A DNA stretch of 5,397 nt from Dehalococcoidia bacterium UBA1332 (GCA_002306745.1 DBSW01000100.1:1-5397); one strand, 5' to 3'; positions 1-5,397 are shown, counted from the first letter of the stretch. Notes: a model not told the origin generated them from the sequence alone. Numbers and translations are program-made.

Positions 1-1
1 G

Positions 2-967
2 CTTGATTTTGACAACAATAGTCTTTGGACACCATTTCCAACTTCGAATGGTCTCGATGACTCATTTCAGGATGTTCCTGAGCCTCAAGGCATCGGAGAG
101 TCGGGTTCCGGTGTTGGGCAGATGATTCTAGAACGTGGGACTGTTGCAGGTGTTAGAGGGGTCTATCGTAGCTCTAATGGAGATCCTGTTCCAGTGATCG
201 TCTCTGATAATTTCCTTTCATTGACGGGTGGTGTTATTGGCGAACCTCTAGTTGTACAAATTGCTGGAGGTTTTATTCCTGTTTTACCGGTAGGATCTAC
301 TTCGCTATTTCCGACACTTGATCCTACCCGACGACCGTTTATGGTCCTTGATGTCGATACTCTTTTAGACTTCGTCGATTTGCGTGGGCTGTCAAATATA
401 AGCGCTAATGAGGTATTTCTTGATATTGACGATGCTAATCATGCAGAAACCACTGAAAGAGTGCGTAATCTTTTCAAAGGATCAGTATTAAAAGACAGAG
501 CAGCGCGTATTGAGAATTCGGTTATAGACCCTCTAACTGTCGCCGGATGGCGAGGCATGGGTATTGTTTCTCTGCTGATTGGCGGCACTGTCCTTGTGTT
601 CGGATACGTAACTTATATGGTGACTCATTCAATCCGGACAATTCATGATTCCGCTTATTTGCGCGCTATGGGACTAAGTAATCGCGGTTTTATGAATAGC
701 TCAGCGATCGAGCATGGAATCGTAGCAGCTGTTGCTATTTTTATTGGAGTGATTACAGGTTTGGTTGCTAGTCGGGTTGCTGTAGGTGCATTGGCTTATT
801 CTGAAACTGGACGAGCACTGTTACCACCATTTATTCTGCAAACAAATTGGTGGCCGGTGGTGGTTATGTTGCTAATTACAGGTTCTGCTGGTTTGATTGG
901 AGTTGTCGCTGCGTTCTTAGGCTTTTTGCGGCGCCCTCTGCACGAGCTCACCAGATCATCCGAATAA
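2..967 (+). CDS. FtsX/MacB-type ABC transporter permease, C-terminal part (5' end outside window)
   Basis: The reading frame is open from the first full codon at position 2, with no stop before the ATG at 122. That ATG is therefore probably internal and the gene begins upstream of the window. About 321 residues are visible. A long hydrophilic, presumably extracytoplasmic segment comes first. Three hydrophobic segments follow, at roughly visible residues 185-207, 236-260 and 283-308. Between the first two lies the typical FtsX-domain stretch, with 'LRAMGLSNRGFMNSS' leading into a Gly-rich helix. The three C-terminal helices and the 'RAxGxS' loop are the usual signature of the FtsX-like permease domain (PF02687 family), which works with a separate ATPase in lipoprotein export, lipid or peptide transport, or cell-wall control. 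No ATPase gene is in the window, so the substrate is unknown. The protein ends with a short basic tail after the last helix. Its stop codon is one base from the stop of the converging hydrolase gene. Confidence 0.85.
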   Translation, partial: LDFDNNSLWTPFPTSNGLDDSFQDVPEPQGIGESGSGVGQMILERGTVAGVRGVYRSSNGDPVPVIVSDNFLSLTGGVIGEPLVVQIAGGFIPVLPVGSTSLFPTLDPTRRPFMVLDVDTLLDFVDLRGLSNISANEVFLDIDDANHAETTERVRNLFKGSVLKDRAARIENSVIDPLTVAGWRGMGIVSLLIGGTVLVFGYVTYMVTHSIRTIHDSAYLRAMGLSNRGFMNSSAIEHGIVAAVAIFIGVITGLVASRVAVGALAYSETGRALLPPFILQTNWWPVVVMLLITGSAGLIGVVAAFLGFLRRPLHELTRSSE

Positions 968-968
968 T

Positions 969-2117
969 CTAACTAAAGCTTCCGATGAATTCCTTAATAA
1001 GTTTGGTGTATTCATCTGGGTACCAGTTCCACACTGAGACGTGACCGACCTCTGCATAAGTGTGGAGCTCGACTAGGTGAGGAATAGTATTGGCAAACTC
1101 GATACTGGTTTCGACAGGAACCGTGTCGTCAGCCTCGCCGTGAATTAGCAATACTGGGACGTCAATTTCATTTGCGTTAGAAAGATAATCCATTGCATTC
1201 CAGTTAACTCCGAATCTGACACTGGCTAACATTTTGGCAGCATAAGTTATTGGTGCAGGGACACTGCGTTCTTCAGCGCCTTTATCTATCGTACGACCGA
1301 AGTGGAGCATTGGCGCTTCAAGAATAATGGCCGTTGTGTGTTGTGAAAGATTAGAGCGTAGCTGATAGTTTACGACTATACCGCCACCCATCGAATATCC
1401 GACCAAAAAGATTGTTTTTGCACCAGCACTGATCGCGTATTGAACGGCTGCCTCAAGGTCTTCCCACTCGGTTGTACCAAATTCATAGTAACCAGATTTA
1501 CTTGGAGGAGCATTGTCATCATTTCTGTAGTCAATCGTCATTGAATTGACATTCAAATCATGCAAGTCATCAATAATTTTTAATGAGGAATCTTTATTGT
1601 CTGTGCGACCATGTACGAGGATAGCCCAGTTGTCGGAATCTGCTTCAACAATCCACGCACCGATTTCACCAAGAGGGGCATCAATCATGATTTCGCTATA
1701 GTCGAGTTTGTGCGCAGAATATGGGTCGTGTGGATACGCTGTACGATCCAGCCTGGCGTGATCACCTGGGTTGAATTCTCCTTCAAGAATTTTGAATTCA
1801 CGTATTACCGAATCTTTATTGACTAAAATTATTTCTCCCAATTGCCCATAACTTTCATCATTGCTGATGCCCCACAAAGCGGAAATCCTTAGGTTCTCTT
1901 CTGTTTCGACTCCCTTTATTTGCTGCACTGTGATCGCATCTTCATTGACCTCAGTGATTTTCACGAGAAAGTCTCCGGGTTCGTTGTCGATCGTTAGACC
2001 GTCCTTCTCGAGAACATCTGAAAAGTACCAACCACCTCCGAGAATAATTAATGACAGAGTCACGATAAGTGGTAATGCAACATAGCGGACAATCTTGGTT
2101 TGAAACACTGTTTTCAC
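969..2117 (-). CDS. Membrane-anchored alpha/beta hydrolase (serine hydrolase), 382 aa
   Basis: This is an alpha/beta-hydrolase-fold enzyme of the Hydrolase_4 / S33-like group, expected to cleave an ester, lipid or peptide bond; the substrate is unknown. Residues about 11-33 form one hydrophobic segment after a short basic N-terminus, so it is probably a membrane anchor with the rest outside the cytoplasm. Residues about 40-150 form an unassigned polar domain. The catalytic domain starts near 'ILVHGR' (H169-G170, oxyanion region). The nucleophile elbow is 'GYSMGG' with S242, the acid is probably D330 in 'HGEADDTVP', and the histidine is H359 in 'VGHVS', so the triad looks complete. The stretches 'DYRNDDNAPPS' and 'TTEWEDLEAAV' before the elbow recall a hydrolase type common in Actinobacteria (from memory). 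The start is GTG at 2115-2117, supported by an AGGAG 11 bases upstream. A second GTG three codons later (2106-2108) is less well placed. Residues 1-143 contain no ATG codon. The gene is transcribed alone, diverging from the NUDIX gene. Confidence 0.9.
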   Translation of the reverse strand: MKTVFQTKIVRYVALPLIVTLSLIILGGGWYFSDVLEKDGLTIDNEPGDFLVKITEVNEDAITVQQIKGVETEENLRISALWGISNDESYGQLGEIILVNKDSVIREFKILEGEFNPGDHARLDRTAYPHDPYSAHKLDYSEIMIDAPLGEIGAWIVEADSDNWAILVHGRTDNKDSSLKIIDDLHDLNVNSMTIDYRNDDNAPPSKSGYYEFGTTEWEDLEAAVQYAISAGAKTIFLVGYSMGGGIVVNYQLRSNLSQHTTAIILEAPMLHFGRTIDKGAEERSVPAPITYAAKMLASVRFGVNWNAMDYLSNANEIDVPVLLIHGEADDTVPVETSIEFANTIPHLVELHTYAEVGHVSVWNWYPDEYTKLIKEFIGSFS

Positions 2118-2128
2118 GGGTGGTATTG

Positions 2129-2133
2129 CTCCT
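2129..2133 (-). promoter_or_regulatory. Ribosome binding site for the GTG-started hydrolase
   Basis: On the minus strand AGGAG lies 11 bases before the GTG at 2115-2117. The spacing is slightly long, but this is the only good Shine-Dalgarno match nearby. It supports the first GTG over the one at codon 4, for which the gap would be 20 bases. Confidence 0.55.
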
Positions 2134-2153
2134 AATTTTTGTTCTGATTAAGG

Positions 2154-2182
2154 ATTCTAGCTATTTCCATGAGTGGAACTGA
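2154..2182 (-). promoter_or_regulatory. Possible promoter of the alpha/beta hydrolase gene
   Basis: On the minus strand a TAGAAT box (2154-2159), one mismatch from TATAAT, is preceded by 17 bases and a weak -35-like TCAGTT (2177-2182). Transcription would start near 2147 and give a leader of about 30 bases that contains the AGGAG. The -35 match is poor, so this is a guess based mainly on the -10 box and its position. Confidence 0.3.
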
Positions 2183-2220
2183 GATAACGCTTATGCCTGT
2201 TACTCTGTTAGAGTCGAGTA

Positions 2221-2249
2221 TTGTAATTGCTAATCAACGTTTTTATTTT
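2221..2249 (+). promoter_or_regulatory. Possible promoter of the NUDIX / FAD oxidoreductase pair
   Basis: TTGTAA (2221-2226) and TATTTT (2244-2249) are separated by 17 bases in a very AT-rich stretch just before the NUDIX gene. A start about 7 bases further on would leave only some 10 bases before the TTG at 2267, so the message would be nearly leaderless. That would fit the absence of a visible Shine-Dalgarno sequence. In such AT-rich sequence, matches of this quality arise easily by chance. Confidence 0.25.
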
Positions 2250-2266
2250 TTACAGTTTTAATTATT

Positions 2267-2746
2267 TTGGATGAACTTCGCGCTCATAACTTTCCAGATT
2301 TGATCCAGGGAGCTGATGGACACCCCGAGTGCCTGGACTGTGGTCGGGTTATATGGAGTGACCCCAAACTAGCCGCTGCAGCCATTATTCCTTTCGACAA
2401 TGGGATTGTGTTGGTTCAACGGGCTATAGAGCCAGCGGTAGGGAAGTGGAGTTTCCCATCGGGGTATGTCAATCGTGGAGAAATTGTGGAAAAAGCAATT
2501 GAGCGTGAGGCTTTAGAGGAGTGCGCCCTTCAGGTTTCAGTGGTCAAACTAATAGGTCTTTATTCGGAACAGAATAACCCAGTTGTTCTAGCAGTATATG
2601 AAGCAAACGTAATTGGCGGTACACTCCAATCCGCTGATGACGAAACCTTGGACGTTAGAGTTTTTCCCGTCAACAAGTTGCCTGATCTCGCGTTCGAGCA
2701 CGATCAGAGAATCTTAACTGATTGGCTTATTTCTCAAGATGTATAA
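2267..2746 (+). CDS. NUDIX hydrolase with half a zinc ribbon, 159 aa
   Basis: NUDIX enzymes hydrolyse nucleoside diphosphates linked to another moiety (ADP-ribose, NAD(H), damaged nucleotides), using Mg2+ held by the Nudix box. The box is visible at residues 66-88: G66, E72, then 'REALEE' at 80-85, with E81, E84 and E85 as likely metal ligands. Two residues after that motif the usual Gly is Ala (A87, in 'EECAL'). Before it, 'CLDCGRVIWSDPK' (C22, C25) matches the second half of the zinc ribbon that precedes the catalytic domain in many ADP-ribose/NADH-type NUDIX proteins. The first Cys pair is absent. The start is uncertain: the frame is open back to 2234 (stop TAA at 2231-2233), contains no ATG at all, and has TTG at 2267 as the best candidate; ATT codons at 2261 and 2264 and a TTG at 2300 are alternatives. 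No Shine-Dalgarno is evident. The gene is followed after two bases by the FAD oxidoreductase gene. Family assignment is firm; the substrate is not. Confidence 0.88.
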   Translation: MDELRAHNFPDLIQGADGHPECLDCGRVIWSDPKLAAAAIIPFDNGIVLVQRAIEPAVGKWSFPSGYVNRGEIVEKAIEREALEECALQVSVVKLIGLYSEQNNPVVLAVYEANVIGGTLQSADDETLDVRVFPVNKLPDLAFEHDQRILTDWLISQDV

Positions 2747-2748
2747 AG

Positions 2749-3882
2749 ATGCAAAATAGCAGAAGAGATGTTGTAGTAGTTGGCGGCGGAATCGTTGGTT
2801 TTTCAATTGCTTACCGTCTTGCTAATGAAGGTGTCACTGTCACAGTTATTGAACGTGATTCAGTTGGTAACAACGCTTCCGGTTATGCGTTGGGTCTACT
2901 TAATCCTACTAACGAGACCGGCGTAACCGAGGGGTTAAACCACCATTCTTTCAAGATGTACAAAGAGCTTCTTGAAGTAGTGCAAGAAGAATCTGGGGTT
3001 GATGTCCAAATACTCAAACTGCCACACATTGAACTTGCCCTCGAGCAATCGGAAGTCATTAAATTAAAATCTGAAGTTTCTCGCATAAACGAATTTGATG
3101 AATTTAATGCAAACTGGTTGGAGACTGAAGAGGTTCTGCGGCTTGAACCGCGTGTTTCGAGTGATATATTCGGCGGGACTCTAGTTGAACACGTGATTAT
3201 GGTAGATAGCTATAATCTTACTCTCGCGACTGCACAGGCAGCTGAGCACCGAGGAGTTGAAGTTGTCCTAGGTGAAGTTAAGGGAATTAATTATCATAAA
3301 GGGAATGCAGTAGGAGTCACTCTTAAGGACGAGGAAATTGCTTGTGATTCAGTAGTACTTGCATTAGGACCATGGTCCGTAGCTGCTAGTTCATGGATAG
3401 ATATAAATATTCCGATTGTTCCACAAAAAGGCGAAATTGTTCGAGTTGAAGGACTTGAACCACAACTGAATTTACATTTACATGGCAATGCGTTTGGAAG
3501 TTCGTGTTCTGTGGTGCAAAAAAAAGATAATGCTATTTGGCTTGCAGCAACAGTTGAAGATGGAACCGGATTCGATGTAAACCCATCAATTGAAGCCATG
3601 GAGGTTCTGTCTAGGCGCGGTGTTAGGATGATTCCAGCGTTAGAGTCTCATCAGATGGTTCTGCACACTGCATGTATGCGTCCTGTATCTTCAGACGGAG
3701 AACCAATCCTTGGAAAAGTTCCGGGCAAAGATAGGGTTTTTCTTGCAACTGGAACCGGTGGAAAAGGGGTTTTAATGGGGCCCGTGATAGGCAAAGCTAT
3801 TTCAGATTTGGTCATTCAAGGTCAAACTGATTTACCAATTTCAAATCTTGGTTTAGAGAGATTCGGACGATCAATCAGTTAG
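2749..3882 (+). CDS. FAD-dependent oxidoreductase, DAO family (glycine oxidase/amino acid dehydrogenase-like), 377 aa
   Basis: This enzyme belongs to the DAO family (PF01266), which oxidises amines or amino acids such as glycine, sarcosine or D-amino acids with FAD. The N-terminal Rossmann fold is clear: 'VVVVGGGIVG' gives the GxGxxG motif (G12, G14, G17), and E35 ends the second strand to bind the FAD ribose. 'NNASGYALGLLNP' (41-53) corresponds to the second FAD contact seen in this family. Near the C-terminus 'RPVSSDGEPILG' (from R311) and 'LATGTGGKGVLMGP' form the typical closing FAD-binding segment. No signal peptide, membrane helix or fused domain is seen. Start at the ATG at 2749-2751 is preferred because the Rossmann strand follows directly and the gap to the NUDIX stop is two bases. 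An upstream in-frame TTG at 2722 would overlap the NUDIX gene and add nine residues that I do not recognise. Translation is probably coupled to the NUDIX gene. Substrate cannot be decided; ThiO-like glycine oxidase is one option, but no thiamine genes are nearby. Confidence 0.9.
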   Translation: MQNSRRDVVVVGGGIVGFSIAYRLANEGVTVTVIERDSVGNNASGYALGLLNPTNETGVTEGLNHHSFKMYKELLEVVQEESGVDVQILKLPHIELALEQSEVIKLKSEVSRINEFDEFNANWLETEEVLRLEPRVSSDIFGGTLVEHVIMVDSYNLTLATAQAAEHRGVEVVLGEVKGINYHKGNAVGVTLKDEEIACDSVVLALGPWSVAASSWIDINIPIVPQKGEIVRVEGLEPQLNLHLHGNAFGSSCSVVQKKDNAIWLAATVEDGTGFDVNPSIEAMEVLSRRGVRMIPALESHQMVLHTACMRPVSSDGEPILGKVPGKDRVFLATGTGGKGVLMGPVIGKAISDLVIQGQTDLPISNLGLERFGRSIS

Positions 3883-3939
3883 GCGGTTGCCTCTAAGCGG
3901 GTCATTTATACGGAAAACCATAGAGTCATTGAACCGCCT
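3881..3939. repeat. Inverted repeat 1 (8-bp arms, nested 5-bp stem)
   Basis: AGGCGGTT (3881-3888) and AACCGCCT (3932-3939) are perfectly complementary across 43 bases. Nested inside, CTCTA (3891-3895) can pair with TAGAG (3921-3925), leaving a 25-base loop. The left arm begins inside the stop codon of the FAD oxidoreductase. No U-run follows on either strand, so this is not a standard intrinsic terminator. Confidence 0.45.
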
Positions 3940-3953
3940 CTATCATATATCCC

Positions 3954-4016
3954 GTCTGTGTATGGTCAGTCGGCATAATCTTTTATACTCTGTAATGGGT
4001 CTGTCCCTACACAGAC
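3954..4016. repeat. Inverted repeat 2 (9-bp perfect arms)
   Basis: GTCTGTGTA (3954-3962) and TACACAGAC (4008-4016) are perfectly complementary across 45 bases. After one mismatch the stem gains two more G-C pairs (3964-3965 with 4005-4006). The geometry resembles inverted repeat 1: 8-9-bp arms and a loop of about 45 bases. No U-run follows on either strand. Confidence 0.45.
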
Positions 4017-4065
4017 ATGCTCTAAGTTTCCATTTACGGAAGTCCTGCTCGGCGATTCCATTTCA

Positions 4066-4103
4066 GGCTTTCTGCAGCATTGGTCGCTAGTCACTGGAAA
4101 GCC
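4066..4103 (+). terminator. Possible weak terminator hairpin for the NUDIX / FAD oxidoreductase transcript
   Basis: GGCTTTC (4066-4072) pairs perfectly with GAAAGCC (4097-4103), and CAG (4075-4077) can extend the stem with CTG (4094-4096) around a two-base bulge. On the plus strand it is followed by AACCTTTT, so a short T-run comes four bases after the stem. That is a poor but possible intrinsic terminator. It lies about 180 bases after the FAD oxidoreductase stop. Confidence 0.3.
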
Positions 4104-4110
4104 AACCTTT

Positions 4111-4125
4111 TCGACTTATAGTCGA
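4111..4125 (-). repeat. Compact hairpin at the stop codon of the phosphorylase-like gene
   Basis: TCGACT (4111-4116) and AGTCGA (4120-4125) form a perfect 6-bp stem with a three-base loop. It covers the last codons and the TAA stop (4116-4118) of the minus-strand gene. Neither strand has a T-run after it, so it is more likely a 3'-end structure, or chance, than a complete terminator. Confidence 0.35.
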
Positions 4126-4871
4126 GCCCAATTAACTGCTGCTGCATGCATAGCTCTCACTCCGTTTTTGAATTCGGAAAAATTTAACCCATAGTTCCAT
4201 CTATTCCATAACTCATCACTAACAACAAGCATGTTGCAGGCAGATACTCCTTTATGCTTAGCGAGTCGATACATTGCTGAAGATTCCATGTCTACTCCTA
4301 GGATTCCGCGTGATATGTATGCTTCAATTTGATCATTCATTTCCCGGTAAAATCCATCGGTAGTCCACCAGTCGCCTTGAGCGCTCTGTCCGCCGTGTTC
4401 TTGGATTAGATTAGTGAGCTTTTCCACCAGATTATGGTTGGCGATAGGCTTGTCGGCATCTGGATAGTGGCTTGATGTACCTTCATCGATTATTTCTACT
4501 TGGTTAGGTATTAGGATATTTCCGATGGGATGATTGCTATCAAGCGCACCAGCTGCACCAACCCCAACAATTTCTTTAGCACCGAACGCGATTAAGTCCT
4601 CCATTATCATGATTGTCCCAGGGGCACCAATTGGCGCAAATACTACGCTTATGCCTCCCTGATCATTGTCGATAGTGCGAATCCAATATGTTTCTGTGAA
4701 CGTAGTGTGCGGAGCTGTTGTAGCGCCTAAAGCATCTGCCAAATCCTTAGCCCAATTCTCTGTCCAAGAAATCAAAATTTTCTTGCCGATTCGGATGTCT
4801 TCCGTAGAAACTCCGCGAGCTCGTAGCCGGTTTTCCACCGCCTGGCGCGGTGTGAATCGTGGTTCAGACAT
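4116..4871 (-). CDS. Nucleoside phosphorylase-superfamily protein (PNP/UDP family), 251 aa
   Basis: This protein belongs to the PNP_UDP_1 superfamily (PF01048), which splits N-glycosidic bonds of nucleosides by phosphorolysis or hydrolysis. Visible family motifs in order are 'PIGAPGT' (from about residue 80), 'VGVGAAGAL' (102-110), 'IDEGTSSHYP' (from about 128; similar to the DEGTS-HY stretch of uridine phosphorylases), 'TTDGFYRE' (170-177), 'GVDMESSAMY' (192-201, with E196 the expected ribose-binding Glu) and 'VVSDELW' (216-222, with D219 at the position of the purine-contacting Asp). Length matches uridine phosphorylase (about 250 residues). Two phosphate-binding features I expect are not seen: an N-terminal GDPxR and the Arg before the VGxxG motif (here G103). 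The reaction could therefore differ from true phosphorolysis. The start is ATG at 4869-4871, seven bases after the aldolase stop; the nearest SD-like AGGA is 13 bases upstream, inside the aldolase gene, so coupled translation is likely. Specificity is unknown. Confidence 0.87.
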   Translation of the reverse strand: MSEPRFTPRQAVENRLRARGVSTEDIRIGKKILISWTENWAKDLADALGATTAPHTTFTETYWIRTIDNDQGGISVVFAPIGAPGTIMIMEDLIAFGAKEIVGVGAAGALDSNHPIGNILIPNQVEIIDEGTSSHYPDADKPIANHNLVEKLTNLIQEHGGQSAQGDWWTTDGFYREMNDQIEAYISRGILGVDMESSAMYRLAKHKGVSACNMLVVSDELWNRWNYGLNFSEFKNGVRAMHAAAVNWARL

Positions 4872-4878
4872 CGAAATT

Positions 4879-5397
4879 TTATAGTCCTAATGAGCCTTTG
4901 ACACGATCGAGATAGTTTGCAGCTCCTGCCTGCATGAATTTTGGAGCAGAGCTAACGATCCACTTTACCCCTCGTTCGTGCCAAAACAGGGTTTGCTCGA
5001 CGGTTACACCCAGTGTCCCTGTGTGCTTTCCTGCGGTCGTAATTTTTTCGTGAAGGTCTTGTATAGAGTTCACTACCTGATCGCTCATTGTTTGTCCAGG
5101 TATTTCGAAATTTACTGAAAGGTCTCCTGGTCCCAAGAAAATTGCATCGGCATGTTCAGTATTGATTATTTTTTCAGAGTTCTCGATACCTTCTGGGGTT
5201 TCGATTTGCAGTGAGATGAATGTTTCTTCATTCGATTCTTTAATGTACTCAGCCATATCTTGTAGGCCAAATCTTGCGTTACGTCCTGCGAATGCGCCTC
5301 GCTTGCCAACTGGGGGGTATTTCACGGCATCGACGACTTTTTTTGCATCGGCGTAATTGTTGATTAATGGGATCATTACACCCGCAGCACCTGCATC
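4879..5397 (-). CDS. HpcH/HpaI-family aldolase, C-terminal part (5' end outside window)
   Basis: This is a class II, metal-dependent aldolase of the HpcH/HpaI/citrate lyase family, which makes or cleaves 2-keto acids (2-keto-3-deoxy sugar acids, 4-hydroxy-2-oxo acids) using pyruvate or a related donor. The frame stays open to the window edge: the codons before the ATG at 5374-5376 read 'DAGAAGV' and continue into 'MIPLINNYADA', a typical family stretch, so that ATG is internal and the gene starts beyond 5397. Of 172 visible residues, 'YPPVGKRGAFAGRNARFG' (27-44) is the conserved loop after the central strand. 'LQIETPEG' holds the metal-ligand Glu (visible residue 66) and 'LGPGDLS' the metal-ligand Asp (visible residue 92). 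The catalytic residues of the N-terminal half of the barrel lie outside the window. It is the upstream member of a pair with the phosphorylase-like gene. Exact substrate cannot be assigned. Confidence 0.9.
   Translation of the reverse strand, partial: DAGAAGVMIPLINNYADAKKVVDAVKYPPVGKRGAFAGRNARFGLQDMAEYIKESNEETFISLQIETPEGIENSEKIINTEHADAIFLGPGDLSVNFEIPGQTMSDQVVNSIQDLHEKITTAGKHTGTLGVTVEQTLFWHERGVKWIVSSAPKFMQAGAANYLDRVKGSLGL

Larger units (their letters stand above)
3883..4115. other. Non-coding spacer between converging operons, rich in inverted repeats
   Basis: This 233-bp gap separates the FAD oxidoreductase stop from the stop of the phosphorylase-like gene. A plus-strand frame open at 3887-4090 begins with TTG and has no Shine-Dalgarno, many uncommon codons and no recognisable motif, so I do not call it a gene. 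No tRNA cloverleaf or known riboswitch is visible. Several inverted repeats are listed separately. They may form a transcript-end structure for one or both operons, or an unrecognised small RNA. Confidence 0.5.

Noticed and set aside
122..124. ATG at 122 as the true start of the permease
   Set aside because: The frame is open without a stop back to position 2, there is no Shine-Dalgarno before it, and a start here would leave only three C-terminal helices of a normally longer permease.
1611..2085. Plus-strand open frames of 71 and 74 residues inside the hydrolase gene
   Set aside because: They are antisense to a well-supported alpha/beta hydrolase and show no domain of their own.
2169..2261. 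30-residue plus-strand open frame in the divergent spacer, starting ATG
   Set aside because: The nearest purine-rich stretch (AAGGA) is about 14 bases upstream, the product has no recognisable features, and the region is needed for divergent promoters.
2883..3599. Minus-strand open frames of 67 and 101 residues inside the FAD oxidoreductase gene
   Set aside because: They are shadows of a clearly coding plus-strand gene; their Ser/Cys-rich composition is typical of antisense translation.
3903..4041. Near-repeat CATTTATACGGAA (3903-3915) and CATTTACGGAA (4031-4041) as a possible mobile-element or CRISPR-like repeat
   Set aside because: There are only two copies, they differ by a two-base indel, and no regular spacing, terminal repeats or transposase are present.
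3887..4090. 67-residue plus-strand open frame in the spacer after the FAD oxidoreductase
   Set aside because: It begins with TTG four bases after the preceding stop, has no Shine-Dalgarno, no recognisable domain and many uncommon codons, and it lies in sequence better explained by inverted repeats.
3883..4115. Possible tRNA suggested by GGTTCAATGAC on the minus strand
   Set aside because: The flanking bases do not form the 5-bp T stem, and no anticodon arm or acceptor stem can be drawn around it.
4666..5356. Plus-strand open frames of 72 and 64 residues opposite the phosphorylase-like and aldolase genes
   Set aside because: They are antisense to two confidently assigned family members, without start signals or motifs.

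Overview
The window is ordinary bacterial chromosome, fairly AT-rich by eye. It carries six protein-coding genes, two of them cut by the window ends. No rRNA, tRNA, CRISPR array, insertion sequence or phage gene is visible. The combination of genes suggests an uncultured, probably free-living bacterium: an FtsX-type permease, a membrane-anchored alpha/beta hydrolase of a layout I associate with Actinobacteria, a DAO-family FAD oxidoreductase, and an HpcH/HpaI aldolase. Marine Actinobacteria or Chloroflexota (SAR202-like) are possible hosts. That is a weak inference from protein flavour, not from a marker gene.

Layout. Positions 2-967 (+) hold the C-terminal part of an FtsX/MacB-type ABC transporter permease whose start lies upstream of the window. 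It converges, with one base between the two stop codons, on a 382-residue membrane-anchored alpha/beta hydrolase (969-2117, -) that starts with GTG. A roughly 150-bp AT-rich divergent spacer (2118-2266) must hold the promoters for the hydrolase and for a plus-strand pair. The pair is a NUDIX hydrolase (2267-2746, apparent TTG start) followed two bases later by a 377-residue FAD-dependent DAO-family oxidoreductase (2749-3882). A 233-bp non-coding spacer (3883-4115) is rich in inverted repeats and separates this pair from a converging minus-strand operon. In that operon an HpcH/HpaI-family aldolase (4879-5397, N-terminus beyond the window) is followed after 7 bp by a nucleoside phosphorylase-superfamily protein (4116-4871).

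How the genes work together. Two tight co-directional pairs are supported by spacing: NUDIX with FAD oxidoreductase, and aldolase with the nucleoside phosphorylase-like protein. The second pair would fit catabolism of a nucleoside- or sugar-derived small molecule, but the substrates cannot be read from sequence. The permease and the hydrolase look functionally unrelated to their neighbours.

I did not find a clear novel system. The points most worth a second look are the phosphorylase-like protein, which seems to lack the usual phosphate-binding arginines, the inverted-repeat-rich spacer at 3881-4125, and the NUDIX protein, which has half a zinc ribbon, a Gly-to-Ala change in the Nudix box and no in-frame ATG.
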